64,000 nt of DNA from Bog-473 sp963766995 (GCA_963766995.1 CAVYCE010000001.1:310001-374000); one strand, 5' to 3'. Numbered from the stretch's first letter, positions 34,931-43,611 are shown. Notes: generated by a model from the letters alone, not told the origin. Program-made: numbers and translations.

Positions 34931-35146
34931 ATGACCACTACAGGCGGCGAGCCCGTCGCCTCCCCTCATCGCACCGGCGACCACTGCACCGCCTGCGGCC
35001 GGCTCACCTCTGCGTGCCCCGGGTGTGGGCGCGCCTACGACCCGCCCCGCTTTTGTGCCGAATGTGGGCGGCGCTTAACGGTGCAGGTGACGACCATGGG
35101 TTGGGTGGCGCGCTGCCGCGATCACGCAGAACTGCGCAGTTCCTAA
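34931..35146 (+). CDS. bsaP: BsaP-like biotin synthase auxiliary protein
   Basis: A 71-residue Cys-rich protein with Cys at 19, 22, 29, 32, 42, 45 and 62: CTACGRLTSACPGCG, FCAECGRRLTVQV and GWVARCRDHAEL. Such small proteins directly behind bioB in actinobacteria are called BsaP; in mycobacteria this Fe-S protein is needed for BioB activity (established knowledge, from memory). Position here, one base after the bioB stop, fits. The Cys pairs could also bind zinc. The start is ATG 34931. Confidence 0.8.
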   Translation: MTTTGGEPVASPHRTGDHCTACGRLTSACPGCGRAYDPPRFCAECGRRLTVQVTTMGWVARCRDHAELRSS

Positions 35147-35158
35147 CGATTGGTTAGG
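35142..35158. terminator. Short bidirectional hairpin between convergent genes
   Basis: CCTAAC and GTTAGG (6-base stem, five-base loop) span the end of the BsaP-like gene and the short gap before the convergent HNH gene's stop. A weak but well-placed candidate for both strands. Confidence 0.4.
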
Positions 35159-35167
35159 CTGGATCGC

Positions 35168-36448
35168 TCAACGCCGTAGCGGAGCTCCAGAAGCAACCTT
35201 CTTCGCTGCCTTCGCCTTGCGGGCGCCTGGGGGCCACGTTGGTGAAGGCGACGACTTCATCGCATGACCCCGCGGCCCCACAAAGGTGAGGGTCTCGTCG
35301 GGATTGCCATCGACCATCCAGCCCAGCTCGTGCACCGCATGGTGATGGCGGCCACACAACGTGACCAAGTTCGACTGATTGGTCGGACCACCGTCAGCCC
35401 ACTCCCAAATGTGATGGACCTCGGTGAAATCAGTGAAGCTGCACCCGGGAAAGCGACACCCCTTATCCCGCCGAGCAATCTCCCGCCTTTGCGCCACCGT
35501 CGGACTTCGACGAGCCCGCTTCTGATCCAAGATGCACCCATCGCTCCCCTCCACGGAGAAGACAATCTGGGCATCGCAGGCGAGACGCCGCGCCACCTCT
35601 CGTGAGATAGGACCGACGCCTTGGATGTCGGCGCCCTCCCCAGGGTCATCTGAGTCCGACAAAAATCCGAGGTTGGCGTGCACCACCATGGTGGGCCGAT
35701 ACCAATGTCCCTTGGTGGTCGGTCGGCCCTCTCGACATAGATCCATGAACGAGTCGTACAGACGCTGATGGAACGGCACATACCCCAACGGATCTTCACC
35801 CCCAGCCACCCCAGCAGTATCGGCCGCCTTGCGTTCCGCCGCATCGTCCCACGACACGCCCGCCAGCAGCGTCGCCTTGCAGATGGCGTAGTCGTCCTTG
35901 GTCAGCGCCGCCCACACGGTGAGGTTGGTGTCGTTGAACCGCAAGGATCGGTGTTCGTATCGACGGGCATCCGCCGCGTCGGTGACAGCCCGACGGGAGG
36001 CAGCCAGCTCCCGAGCCTGCTTGACCGACCACTTGCTTCCCACCGCCTCAGTCGCCAGTTGCGCGTCAGTTTGGGGAGTGGCGAACTCGGCCAGAGGCGC
36101 CACCACGTCCAGCGAAATGTCGCCCGCCCCCAAAGAAGCAGCCAGCTCGGGCAACTGCTCCAGGCGAGTGGCCGTCAACGCCCACACTCGAGCGGTCGCT
36201 CCCCCCACGCCGAGCCGCTCGGTCAGCCAGGCCGCCATGGAGATAGCCCCATCGCCGCGCCACGCCTGGGACGCATCGAACTCGGCCACGTCGGCCAAGA
36301 AGGAGCGCTGCAGGGCCGCCAACTCCCGACCCCGCTCCACCAGGCGGGCCGCCAACTCCACCGACCGCTCATCGCCGCCGAAGTTCCGACACGGCGGGCG
36401 CCGCCGACGCTGCCGCTTGTCCTGCGCCTCCGAAGAACCATCCCTCAC
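35168..36448 (-). CDS. DUF222 / HNH endonuclease (13E12-type)
   Basis: A 426-residue protein with an N-terminal DUF222 domain (AARLVERGRELAALQRSFLA, then AMAAWLTERLGVGGATAR-type helix) and a C-terminal HNH nuclease: KGCRFPGCSFTDFTEVHHIW, then NLVTLCGRHHHAVHELGW. The Cys pair, HH and the final Cys-x2-HHH give the zinc and metal sites. This is the 13E12 repeat family, which is multicopy in actinobacteria and of unclear role. A basic C-terminal tail follows. Nothing mobile is visible around it. The start is ATG 36448. Confidence 0.88.
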   Translation of the reverse strand: MRDGSSEAQDKRQRRRRPPCRNFGGDERSVELAARLVERGRELAALQRSFLADVAEFDASQAWRGDGAISMAAWLTERLGVGGATARVWALTATRLEQLPELAASLGAGDISLDVVAPLAEFATPQTDAQLATEAVGSKWSVKQARELAASRRAVTDAADARRYEHRSLRFNDTNLTVWAALTKDDYAICKATLLAGVSWDDAAERKAADTAGVAGGEDPLGYVPFHQRLYDSFMDLCREGRPTTKGHWYRPTMVVHANLGFLSDSDDPGEGADIQGVGPISREVARRLACDAQIVFSVEGSDGCILDQKRARRSPTVAQRREIARRDKGCRFPGCSFTDFTEVHHIWEWADGGPTNQSNLVTLCGRHHHAVHELGWMVDGNPDETLTFVGPRGHAMKSSPSPTWPPGARKAKAAKKVASGAPLRR

Positions 36449-36495
36449 GCCTAGGAAACGGTCGGACCGACAACCCGCCTGCGCGACAATGTGAC

Positions 36496-37047
36496 ATGGC
36501 CCATAAGCCGACCAATAAAAAGAGGTCCAGGAAGACTGGCAAGGCCAGCCGAAACGGCACGCACCACACCCCCGACCTCATCGGCGTCGTCGACACCATG
36601 TTCGCCCGCTACGACATGGGCGGCGAGGCCCTCGATGCGCTCAAGCAACAGCCCGGCTTCGGCACCCGTTTCAGCGTCCTGCGCCGCACCGTCCCCGGTT
36701 TCAAGGACCTGGCCGTCGAGGCCAAGAAGATGATCGAGGAGGAGGGCTGCAGCATCATCGTGGCGCTGGGGATGCCCGGCAGCGCCGAGGTGGACAAGGT
36801 GTGTGCCCACGAAGCGTCGACCGGCCTCATGTCGGCGCAACTCATGACCAACACGCACATCCTCGAGGTCTTCGTGCACGAGGACGAGTCCGACGACCCC
36901 GCCATTTTGGCCGGCGTCTTCAAGAACCGCTCTCGCGATCACGCCATCAACGCCTACCAAATGCTCTACGAGCCCGACGCCCTGACGGCTCGGGCCGGCC
37001 ACGGCATTCGACAAGGATTCGGGAACGCCGGGCCGCTCGAAGTCTGA
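36496..37047 (+). CDS. ribC: Archaeal-type riboflavin synthase (RibC), N-terminally extended
   Basis: A 183-residue protein. From residue 29 it reads IGVVDTMFARYDMGGEALDA, then RRTVPGFKDLAVEAKKMIEE, IVALGMPGSAEVDKVCAHEA and LMSAQLMTNTHILEVFVHED, ending GHGIRQGFGNAGPLEV. This is the archaeal pentameric riboflavin synthase, related to lumazine synthase, not the trimeric bacterial RibE. It dismutates 6,7-dimethyl-8-ribityllumazine to riboflavin. The first 27 residues are Lys/Arg-rich and absent from archaeal relatives. No other rib gene is near. Identification is from memory of family motifs. Confidence 0.85.
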   Translation: MAHKPTNKKRSRKTGKASRNGTHHTPDLIGVVDTMFARYDMGGEALDALKQQPGFGTRFSVLRRTVPGFKDLAVEAKKMIEEEGCSIIVALGMPGSAEVDKVCAHEASTGLMSAQLMTNTHILEVFVHEDESDDPAILAGVFKNRSRDHAINAYQMLYEPDALTARAGHGIRQGFGNAGPLEV

Positions 37048-37179
37048 CCGCTACCGGCGGCCAACCTCGGCCCCCAACTCCGGAGGTGCCGGGCGCCCCC
37101 TACCTCGCGCCCGGCCCCGGAGCTCCGCCCTCTTCTCGAGAAACGTGCCGGGGCCTCGCGAACTACGCGGAATGTCTCG

Positions 37180-37199
37180 CCTGACAACCAATTGTCAGG
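37180..37199. terminator. Hairpin between convergent RibC and G1 peptidase genes
   Basis: A perfect 8-base stem (CCTGACAA / TTGTCAGG) with the loop CCAA lies in the 167-base gap between two stop codons facing each other; suited to ending both transcripts. The rest of the gap holds no recognisable feature. Confidence 0.55.
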
Positions 37200-37214
37200 G
37201 CGCCAACCCCAACG

Positions 37215-38165
37215 CTACGAGTGATTCCAGGTAACGGAAAACCCGTTGTTGGATGCGTTGAGTGCGGTGGGCGTCGCCTTCACCGTGCCACTGACGCTCA
37301 TCTGAATCGCCGCGTCGGGGAACTGGGAAATGTTGCCCTGGACACCCGCTCCGTCAACCACCGAGGCGTTGGTGAAGTTCACCGTGCCGAAGTTGGCCAG
37401 CGGCAGACCATCGCAGAAAAGCACATCACATGAGGACGGCGCCTCGGCCACGAACTCCACGGAGGATCGAGCGAGGGTGGGACCCGACAGCGGGTTGGTG
37501 GAGTAGGTCCAGTTCTGCGTCTTGTCCTGCAGGACCATGGTGAAGTCGCCGCCGCTGTAGTTCACCGTGCCGACCATGACGTCGCCCGGCGCCACCTTGT
37601 AGGAACTCGGCAGCTGCGTCTCCCCCGCTGGATACATCTCGTACCACGCGTAGTAGCTCGGCCCACTGCTGGTGCAGTCCGCCGCGGTACCGGTCTGCTC
37701 GACCGAGTTCGAGTTGTAGCCGTCGAGCCCGTCCCAGAACGACGAGTAACTCGTGCCGTACGAGCCGCCCGAACTTCCGCCGCCCAACAGACCACCGAGC
37801 AAGCCACCGCCGCCGCTACTACTCCCGGTGCTGGTGCAGTTCACGGCCGGCTCGGTCCATGACGAGGACACCGCTTGGTAGGAGCCGTTGATGTCGGCCC
37901 AGCCCGCCCAGTTGGTGGACTCCGTGGCCGTTGAGTTCTTCAGGCGGCCGAGCACGTGCTTGCCAAGCAGAGGCGGGACGTTGACGAGCTTGAGCGTCTT
38001 GCCGGCGCCGATGGTGACCTGATGTCCCAGGTGGGAGAGAGCAGCCGAGACGGCCGCACCCCCAGTGGAAGCTGACGCCGGTGCCGCCCCCCCGAGCGTT
38101 GCTGCACCAACCGGACCCGCCAGACCCACGAGGGCCATCGCCCCGCCAAGCAAAAGCCTCTTCAC
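37215..38165 (-). CDS. Secreted G1 family glutamic peptidase (eqolisin-like)
   Basis: An exported protein of about 316 residues. The signal peptide is KRLLLGGAMALVGLAGPVGA. The mature part has STNWAGWADINGSYQAVSSS, then FWDGLDGYNSNSVEQTGTAA with the catalytic Gln, YYAWYEMYPAGE, and ARSSVEFVAEAPSSCDVL with the catalytic Glu region, the pattern of G1 (Gln/Glu dyad) peptidases. These act at acid pH. A Gly/Ser-rich insert (residues ~115-140) is in an exposed loop. The GTG at 38165 has AAGGGGG upstream; ATG 38195 is a longer alternative without a ribosome-binding site. Confidence 0.83.
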   Translation of the reverse strand: MKRLLLGGAMALVGLAGPVGAATLGGAAPASASTGGAAVSAALSHLGHQVTIGAGKTLKLVNVPPLLGKHVLGRLKNSTATESTNWAGWADINGSYQAVSSSWTEPAVNCTSTGSSSGGGGLLGGLLGGGSSGGSYGTSYSSFWDGLDGYNSNSVEQTGTAADCTSSGPSYYAWYEMYPAGETQLPSSYKVAPGDVMVGTVNYSGGDFTMVLQDKTQNWTYSTNPLSGPTLARSSVEFVAEAPSSCDVLFCDGLPLANFGTVNFTNASVVDGAGVQGNISQFPDAAIQMSVSGTVKATPTALNASNNGFSVTWNHS

Positions 38166-38347
38166 TCCGCCATCCCCCTTACAAGGTTCAAACATCAGCC
38201 GACATGGTCTTTTCGGTTCGGTCGAACGTAGAAAGAACGACCGTTTGGTAGGACCCTTGCGAGATTAAATCACCGATGCAGATCTCCCCGCACCCTGACA
38301 CGGCCATTGCTCAGCGGGAGTTTCAGGAATGGCCATCGTCGCGCCCC

Positions 38348-39487
38348 TTACGGATCCCGCGGCAGCCCCAATACCTTCTCGGCCACGATGTTGCGCTGCA
38401 CCTCGGCCGTGCCGCCGCCCACCGTCAACGCCGGCCCGTACAAAAAGCCTCTCGACCAGGTGGAATCCCCCATTGCCGCCCCAGACCGGCCCCATCCCCC
38501 GACAGGGCCGGACCCAGAGAGCATGGCGAACGGCCCGGCCAAATCCCGAGCCACCCCCATCACGTGCTGTCCGTGGGCATCGGCGATGGCCTTGCGTACC
38601 GACGCTTCAGCCCCCGGCGCCTTGCCCGCCAAGATGGCCGACACCATGCGCAGCCGCAGCACCTGGAGAATCTGACTCTCCATCCACACCGACACCAGGC
38701 GATCCCGCAACTCCGGCGAGGGCGCACCCCCAGCCGCGACCACCAACGCGACCAGGTCGTCGGCCGTCGGGCCCATGCCCCACAGCGCACCCTCGCCCGA
38801 TAGCGACACCCGCTCATTGCCGAGCGTCACCTTGGCCAACTCCCAGCCGCTGTGCTCCACGCCCACCAAATGATCAGCGGGAATGCGGACGTCGGTGAAG
38901 AAGACCTCGTTGAAGGCGTGCTCGCCGGTCATGTCAATCAACGGGCGAATCTCGATGCCGGGCGAGTCCATCGGGCATACGAAATAGGAGATGCCCTGAT
39001 GCTTCGTGGCCGTCGGATCGGTGCGAGCCAGCAGTATCCCCCACTTGGCGATGTGCGCATAGCTGTTCCACACCTTCTGCCCATTGATCACATACGAGTC
39101 GCCGTCACGCTCGGCCCGAGTGGTCAACGCCGCCAAGTCCGACCCGGCCCCGGGCTCGGAGAAGAGCTGGCACCAAAACTCCTCACCCGACAGCAGCGGC
39201 CACAACCATCGTTCCTTCTGCTCGTCGCTCCCCGCATACATAAGCGTCGGCCCGGCCCAACCGATGCCGATGGGATTGATCGGCCGTCGCACGCCGGCGG
39301 CCCGCAACTCCTCGTCAATCATCAGCTGCGACAGCGGGTCGGCACCGCGCCCAAACGGCGGCGCCCAATGTGGCACCACGTAGCCGGCCTCGGCCAGATC
39401 GCGGCCACTCGGATTGGGGTGGGCCGACAGCCATGCCCTTACATCGTGTCGGCGGGAATCATCTTCTCCGGGCAGACCCAGTTCCAC
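38348..39487 (-). CDS. Acyl-CoA dehydrogenase (FadE)
   Basis: A 379-residue flavoprotein. WCQLFSEPGAGSDLAALTTR is the FAD/substrate block, VINGQKVWNSYAHIAKWGIL follows, and the ending is TVGGGTAEVQRNIVAEKVLG, the usual FadE close with the R-N-I motif. The GTG at 39487 is chosen because TAGGAG lies eight bases upstream and longer frames add no family-like sequence. Divergent from an acyl-CoA synthetase gene, with a 172-base gap in which no operator of the KstR type was seen. Confidence 0.9.
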   Translation of the reverse strand: MELGLPGEDDSRRHDVRAWLSAHPNPSGRDLAEAGYVVPHWAPPFGRGADPLSQLMIDEELRAAGVRRPINPIGIGWAGPTLMYAGSDEQKERWLWPLLSGEEFWCQLFSEPGAGSDLAALTTRAERDGDSYVINGQKVWNSYAHIAKWGILLARTDPTATKHQGISYFVCPMDSPGIEIRPLIDMTGEHAFNEVFFTDVRIPADHLVGVEHSGWELAKVTLGNERVSLSGEGALWGMGPTADDLVALVVAAGGAPSPELRDRLVSVWMESQILQVLRLRMVSAILAGKAPGAEASVRKAIADAHGQHVMGVARDLAGPFAMLSGSGPVGGWGRSGAAMGDSTWSRGFLYGPALTVGGGTAEVQRNIVAEKVLGLPRDP

Positions 39488-39659
39488 GGCACCGACTCCT
39501 ACTCTTTCGCCAACGTCGTGCGCCCACTTCTCGCGGGGCAGGGGCGCAGCGTAGGCTGCCACCCGCACCCAACGCAGGGTGAGCACGGGGTGAGCGCAGG
39601 GTACGCACGGGGTGGGGGGACCACCCGGGGACTGGATGAGTTGAGAAGGGGAGCTGGCC

Positions 39660-41282
39660 ATGACCAACTGGAACTACGGGGATGTCTGGGAAACGGTGGC
39701 CGACGTCCAGCCCGACGCCATCGCCGTCACGCAGGGTGACCGCCATGTGACCTGGTCCGAGTTCGACCAGGGTGCCGACGGCATCGCCCAGTTCTTGCTC
39801 GACCTGGGTGCCGTGCACCAGGACAAGGTGGCCATCTACCTCTACAACTGCCCCGAGTACCTGCAGACCCTCTACGCCTCGGCCAAGATCGCTCTGGTCC
39901 CGGTCAACACCAACTACCGCTACGGCGATGACGAGCTCTCCTATCTCTGGGACAACGCCGATGCCGTGGCCGTGGTCTTCCATGGCTCGTTCAGCGACCG
40001 CATTGAGCGCATTCTCGACCGCGTCCCCCGGGTCAAGGGCTGGCTCTGGGTCGATGACGGCGCGGGACCTTGCCCCGACTGGGCTACTCCCTATGACGAA
40101 GCAGCCAAGTCGGCCGTCGGTCGCACGGCCGCACCTTGGGGCCGCAGCGGCGATGACCTCTTCATGCTCTACACCGGTGGCACCACCGGCATGCCCAAGG
40201 GTGTGATGTGGCGCCAGGACGATCTCTTCGCTCGCCTGTTGATCAGTGGCGTGCGCCACTACCCCGAAGACGGCGGGGTGGACGACATCCGCAAGGCACT
40301 GACCGACAACCCAGGCGGCGTGACCCTGATGCCGGCCTGCCCGCTCATGCACGGCACCGGCGGCTTCACGGCCAACACCACGTTGGCCGAGGGCGGTCGC
40401 GTCTGCCTGCTCGAGTCCCGCAAATTCGATGCCACCGAATTGTTCGACACCATTGAGCGCGAGAAGGTCAATGGTCTCGTCATTGTCGGCGACCCCTTCT
40501 CCCGCCCCATGCTCCAAGCACTCAATGGCAATCCGGGCGGCTGGGACCTGACCTCGCTCATGATGGTCATCTCGTCCGGCGCCATGTGGAGCGAGCCACT
40601 CAAGCAGGAGCTGTTGAGCCATCACGCCGGCATGCTGCTGGTCGATGCCTTCAGTTCATCGGAGGCACTGGGGATGGGCGTGTCCATATCGGGCGCGGGC
40701 AATGCGGCGCAGACGGCCAAGTTCACCCTCGGCCCCGACGTGAAAGTCCTCACCGAAGATGGCCGCGAGGTGACGCCCGGATCAGAAGAGATCGGCGTCC
40801 TGGCCCTGGGTGGCCGTAATCCGATGGGCTATTACAAGGACGAGGAGAAGTCCGGGCGGACCTTCAAGGTGATTGATGGGGTCAGGTACTCGGTGCCGGG
40901 TGACTTCGCTCAGGTCGACGCCGACGGCACCATCCATCTGCTGGGCCGGGGCTCGGTGTGCATCAACTCGGGCGGCGAGAAGATCTTCCCCGAGGAGGTC
41001 GAAGAGGCGCTCAAGACCCACGATGCCATCGGTGACGCCGTGGTGGTCGGCATCCCACACGCCACCTACGGCGAGCAGATCGTGGCCGTGGTCGAGCTGG
41101 CGAACGGCACTGACACCGGACCGAGCGAGCACGAGCTCATCGAGCACGTGAAGGCCCGGCTGGCCAGTTACAAGGCGCCACGCCGCGTTCGCACTGTCGA
41201 CACCATCGGTCGAGCCCCCAACGGCAAGGTCGACTACAAGCGCCACACGGACGAGTCCATTCAGGAGCTCGAACCGGCCTGA
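39660..41282 (+). CDS. Acyl-CoA synthetase (FadD family)
   Basis: A 540-residue ANL-superfamily adenylating enzyme. The P-loop is LYTGGTTGMPKGVMWRQDD; the A8 region is SVPGDFAQVDADGTIHLLGR; and the end has NSGGEKIFPEEVEEALKTHD and the catalytic lysine in RAPNGKVDYKRH. It activates a carboxylic acid as the AMP ester then CoA thioester. ATG 39660 has GGGGAGC upstream. The set of FadD proteins in this window (39.66, 46.46 and 52.96 kb) belong to different subgroups; this one is very like the 46.46 kb enzyme in layout. Confidence 0.92.
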   Translation: MTNWNYGDVWETVADVQPDAIAVTQGDRHVTWSEFDQGADGIAQFLLDLGAVHQDKVAIYLYNCPEYLQTLYASAKIALVPVNTNYRYGDDELSYLWDNADAVAVVFHGSFSDRIERILDRVPRVKGWLWVDDGAGPCPDWATPYDEAAKSAVGRTAAPWGRSGDDLFMLYTGGTTGMPKGVMWRQDDLFARLLISGVRHYPEDGGVDDIRKALTDNPGGVTLMPACPLMHGTGGFTANTTLAEGGRVCLLESRKFDATELFDTIEREKVNGLVIVGDPFSRPMLQALNGNPGGWDLTSLMMVISSGAMWSEPLKQELLSHHAGMLLVDAFSSSEALGMGVSISGAGNAAQTAKFTLGPDVKVLTEDGREVTPGSEEIGVLALGGRNPMGYYKDEEKSGRTFKVIDGVRYSVPGDFAQVDADGTIHLLGRGSVCINSGGEKIFPEEVEEALKTHDAIGDAVVVGIPHATYGEQIVAVVELANGTDTGPSEHELIEHVKARLASYKAPRRVRTVDTIGRAPNGKVDYKRHTDESIQELEPA

Positions 41283-41320
41283 GTGATCGAGGGCGCTGCT
41301 CCCTGGACCAAACTGGTGCG

Positions 41321-41965
41321 ATGTACATCGCGCCCGTGGACAACACCTTCGGTGAAGAGGAGTGGCGGCCGTTCGTCGAAGCCAACTCCTTCGGTCACTT
41401 GGTGGGCGCCGGGCGCAACCGAGACGTACCGGTCGTTGTGCCCACCCAATTCGTGCTCGAGGGCGACACGGTATGGCTACACCTGGTGCGAGCCAACCCT
41501 GTCTTCCACGCCCTCGGCGAGAACCCCAAGGTCCTCCTCAGCGTGGCGGCGGACTGGGCCTACATCCCCTCGGAATGGAAGGCCATCGGCGACGAGGATC
41601 CCACTCTCGGCATCCCCACTACCTACTACGGCGCCGTCCAGCTCATCGGCACGGCGACCGTGCACGAAGAGCGGGTGTCGGCGGGCAGTGTGTCGGGGAT
41701 TCTGCGTCGGCAGCTGAGCAACCTGCAGCCGGACATCGCCGTGGCCGACCCCGCCGTGGCCCATCCCCAAAAGCTGAACGCCATCCTCGGCATCAGCATC
41801 GCCATCGAAGAAGTCATGGCCAAGTTCAAGTACGGCGGCAATGTGGACAAGGCTCACCGACTCGCCGTGGCCGAGCAACTGATCCGGCGCGATGGCCCGG
41901 GCGACACTGCCGCGGCGGCGCAGGTGCACCGCCGAGTTGAGGTCGGTGAAAGCCGGACTCACTAG
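41321..41965 (+). CDS. FMN-binding negative transcriptional regulator-like (PaiB) protein
   Basis: A 214-residue split-barrel flavin protein starting MYIAPVDNTFGEEEWRPFVE, followed by FGHLVGAGRNRDVPVVVPTQ, VWLHLVRANPVFHALGENPK and TTYYGAVQLIGTATV. These are the FMN_bind_2 (PaiB) blocks. In Bacillus PaiB is a regulator, but many homologues are likely flavin- or haem-binding enzymes. The C-terminal helix region (FKYGGNVDKAHRLAVAEQLI) is also family-typical. It follows the FadD gene by 38 bases. Confidence 0.82.
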   Translation: MYIAPVDNTFGEEEWRPFVEANSFGHLVGAGRNRDVPVVVPTQFVLEGDTVWLHLVRANPVFHALGENPKVLLSVAADWAYIPSEWKAIGDEDPTLGIPTTYYGAVQLIGTATVHEERVSAGSVSGILRRQLSNLQPDIAVADPAVAHPQKLNAILGISIAIEEVMAKFKYGGNVDKAHRLAVAEQLIRRDGPGDTAAAAQVHRRVEVGESRTH

Positions 41966-41988
41966 TGCTTTGTCGCATAAGTCCATCG

Positions 41989-42014
41989 ATTGTTCGGCTC
42001 CCGAGTGGAACAAT
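41989..42014 (+). terminator. Hairpin after the PaiB-like gene
   Basis: ATTGTTC and GAACAAT (7-base stem, 12-base loop) start 24 bases after the stop codon. The remaining bases up to the phosphotransferase start hold TAGTGCTTTGTCGCATAAG just upstream, which might be an element end, but nothing else is recognised. Confidence 0.4.
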
Positions 42015-42137
42015 GAGCCATACCGAATCGTGTGCGTGTGCTGACCGTCTCGGATGCCGTGTGTGCGGAGTTCGTTTGTCGCCCACCGGGAAGTCCGTCT
42101 GTTCAAGTACGAGTTAGGCAGACCAAGGGGCTGATGC

Positions 42138-43043
42138 GTGACGACTGTGCTTCGAATTCCGGATCGGTTGGCGCACACCGTCGTCTCGGCATTTGGCGAT
42201 GTCGGACGCAACTGGCTGGAGCGACTACCGAGTCTGGTTGCTGACGCGGCGAGTGCCTGGCAGCTGCATGTGGGCGACCCGTTCGAGCCGGGCGGGAACG
42301 TCGGGTGGGTTGCTCCCGTACGTCGAGCGGACGGCAGCGACGCGGTGCTGAAAGTGGAGTGTCCGGGTCATGCCAATCCCTGGGCGGCAAAGGGCCTTCA
42401 ACACTGGGCGGGTCGCGGAGCGGCGCTACTTTTCGACTCCGACGAGGCGACTCAGGTCTTGCTCCTCGAGCGGTGTGTGCCCGGCACAAACGGTGATGAC
42501 CTCGACGTCGCGACCGCGAACGAGATCATTGCATCGGTACTCGCCGAGTTACACACAGTCGATCCGCCTGCAGAGGACGAGTTCGAGCCACTCGCGATGT
42601 TGGTTGAGCGATTGCGCGAGACGATGTGGGACTGGTTCGAGCGGTTTGAGCCGCCAGTGGATCGAGGCGTCGTCGCGCACGCGGACGAACTGTTCACGTC
42701 CCTGACCTCATCTTCTGCGGACACGGTGTTGCTGCACGGCGATCTTGGACCGGGGAACGTCGTGCTCTCGGAGCGTGGATGGTTGACGATCGATCCGTAT
42801 CCGGTGCTGGGTGATCGCGCGTATGACGTTGGGCACGATCTGTCGCGGTGTGACCTGCGTCACGCGCGGGAGCATGTCGCCTTCTTTGCCGATCGTCTGG
42901 ATCTTGATGCGCGACGCATCGCGGGCTGGACGTTCGCGTGCTGTGTGGAGGTCGCGCTGGAGTGCAGGTCGGTAGACGACGCGTTGGGGTTCCGCCTAAA
43001 CCTCAACCATGCGGAACAGCTCTTGTCGCAGCGCCTGGTGTAG
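42138..43043 (+). CDS. Aminoglycoside phosphotransferase, APH(6)/hydroxyurea phosphotransferase family
   Basis: A 301-residue kinase-like protein. VAPVRRADGSDAVLKVECPG holds the ATP-binding lysine, LLLERCVPGTNGDDLDVATA is typical of the PF04655 family, and VLLHGDLGPGNVVLSERGWL plus IDPYPVLGDRAYDVGHDLSR are the Brenner and DFG-like motifs. Homologues inactivate streptomycin; in the absence of tests this can only be called likely. GTG 42138 has AAGGGG upstream. Ala and Arg codons (many GCG and CGT) differ from neighbours, which favour GCC and CGC, so acquisition by transfer is likely. Both sides have hairpins. Confidence 0.85.
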   Translation: MTTVLRIPDRLAHTVVSAFGDVGRNWLERLPSLVADAASAWQLHVGDPFEPGGNVGWVAPVRRADGSDAVLKVECPGHANPWAAKGLQHWAGRGAALLFDSDEATQVLLLERCVPGTNGDDLDVATANEIIASVLAELHTVDPPAEDEFEPLAMLVERLRETMWDWFERFEPPVDRGVVAHADELFTSLTSSSADTVLLHGDLGPGNVVLSERGWLTIDPYPVLGDRAYDVGHDLSRCDLRHAREHVAFFADRLDLDARRIAGWTFACCVEVALECRSVDDALGFRLNLNHAEQLLSQRLV

Positions 43044-43095
43044 CAAAGCTCAAAGAGTGGCGTCTCGCTCGAGCAGATGGCTACCCGCCTAGTGG

Positions 43096-43130
43096 TCCGA
43101 CGCCATAGCTAAGAACACTTTGGCGACGGA
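43096..43130. terminator. Hairpin between convergent APH and SRPBCC genes
   Basis: TCCGACGCCA and TGGCGACGGA (10-base stem with one mismatch, 15-base loop) sit directly before the stop codon of the minus-strand SRPBCC gene. Confidence 0.5.
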
Positions 43131-43589
43131 CTAACGTGAGGCCTCCGCCGCCTTGGCCACGTTGTCCAGCGTGGCCGCCATCTCGAGCTTGGCGTGCTCG
43201 CCGCTGTGGTCACCCATCGGGCTGGCCACGAATCGCATGAGTGCAGTGCGATGGTCGTCCCAGGACTCGGTCACCTGACAGCCACCGCCCGTGTCCTCAA
43301 ACTCATAGCGCCAATTCGACACCTTCATGCCCATGGACGTGACGGCGATCTCGAAGGCCTTGCCCGGCTGACAGTCGACCACGGTGGCTGTGGTGGACCA
43401 ACGCCGGAAGCCGTTCCGGTTCTTGCCCGTGAACACGGCGCCGGTGGCCGGACCGGTGGCGCCCTTGACCCACTTGCCGCCCACATTCTCGGGTGACCAC
43501 TCACCCATGCGGGGGAGATCGGACACGAGCTCCCACACCTTCTGGGCTGGCGCGGCGATCTGTCGGGACACTGCAGTGGGATAGGCCAT
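43131..43589 (-). CDS. SRPBCC (START-like) polyketide cyclase/dehydrase family protein
   Basis: A 152-residue helix-grip protein: AVSRQIAAPAQKVWELVSDL, PRMGEWSPENVGGKWVKGAT, TVVDCQPGKAFEIAVTSMGM, GGCQVTESWDDHRTALMRFV and a long C-terminal helix ending VAKAAEASR. This is the SRPBCC pattern common in mycobacteria and relatives; a hydrophobic ligand is bound but no catalytic role is known. The ATG at 43589 begins the conserved start. It is divergent from the aldolase gene with only 22 bases between the starts. Confidence 0.83.
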   Translation of the reverse strand: MAYPTAVSRQIAAPAQKVWELVSDLPRMGEWSPENVGGKWVKGATGPATGAVFTGKNRNGFRRWSTTATVVDCQPGKAFEIAVTSMGMKVSNWRYEFEDTGGGCQVTESWDDHRTALMRFVASPMGDHSGEHAKLEMAATLDNVAKAAEASR

Positions 43590-43611
43590 GCCAGGACGAT
43601 AGTTTGGCCAG

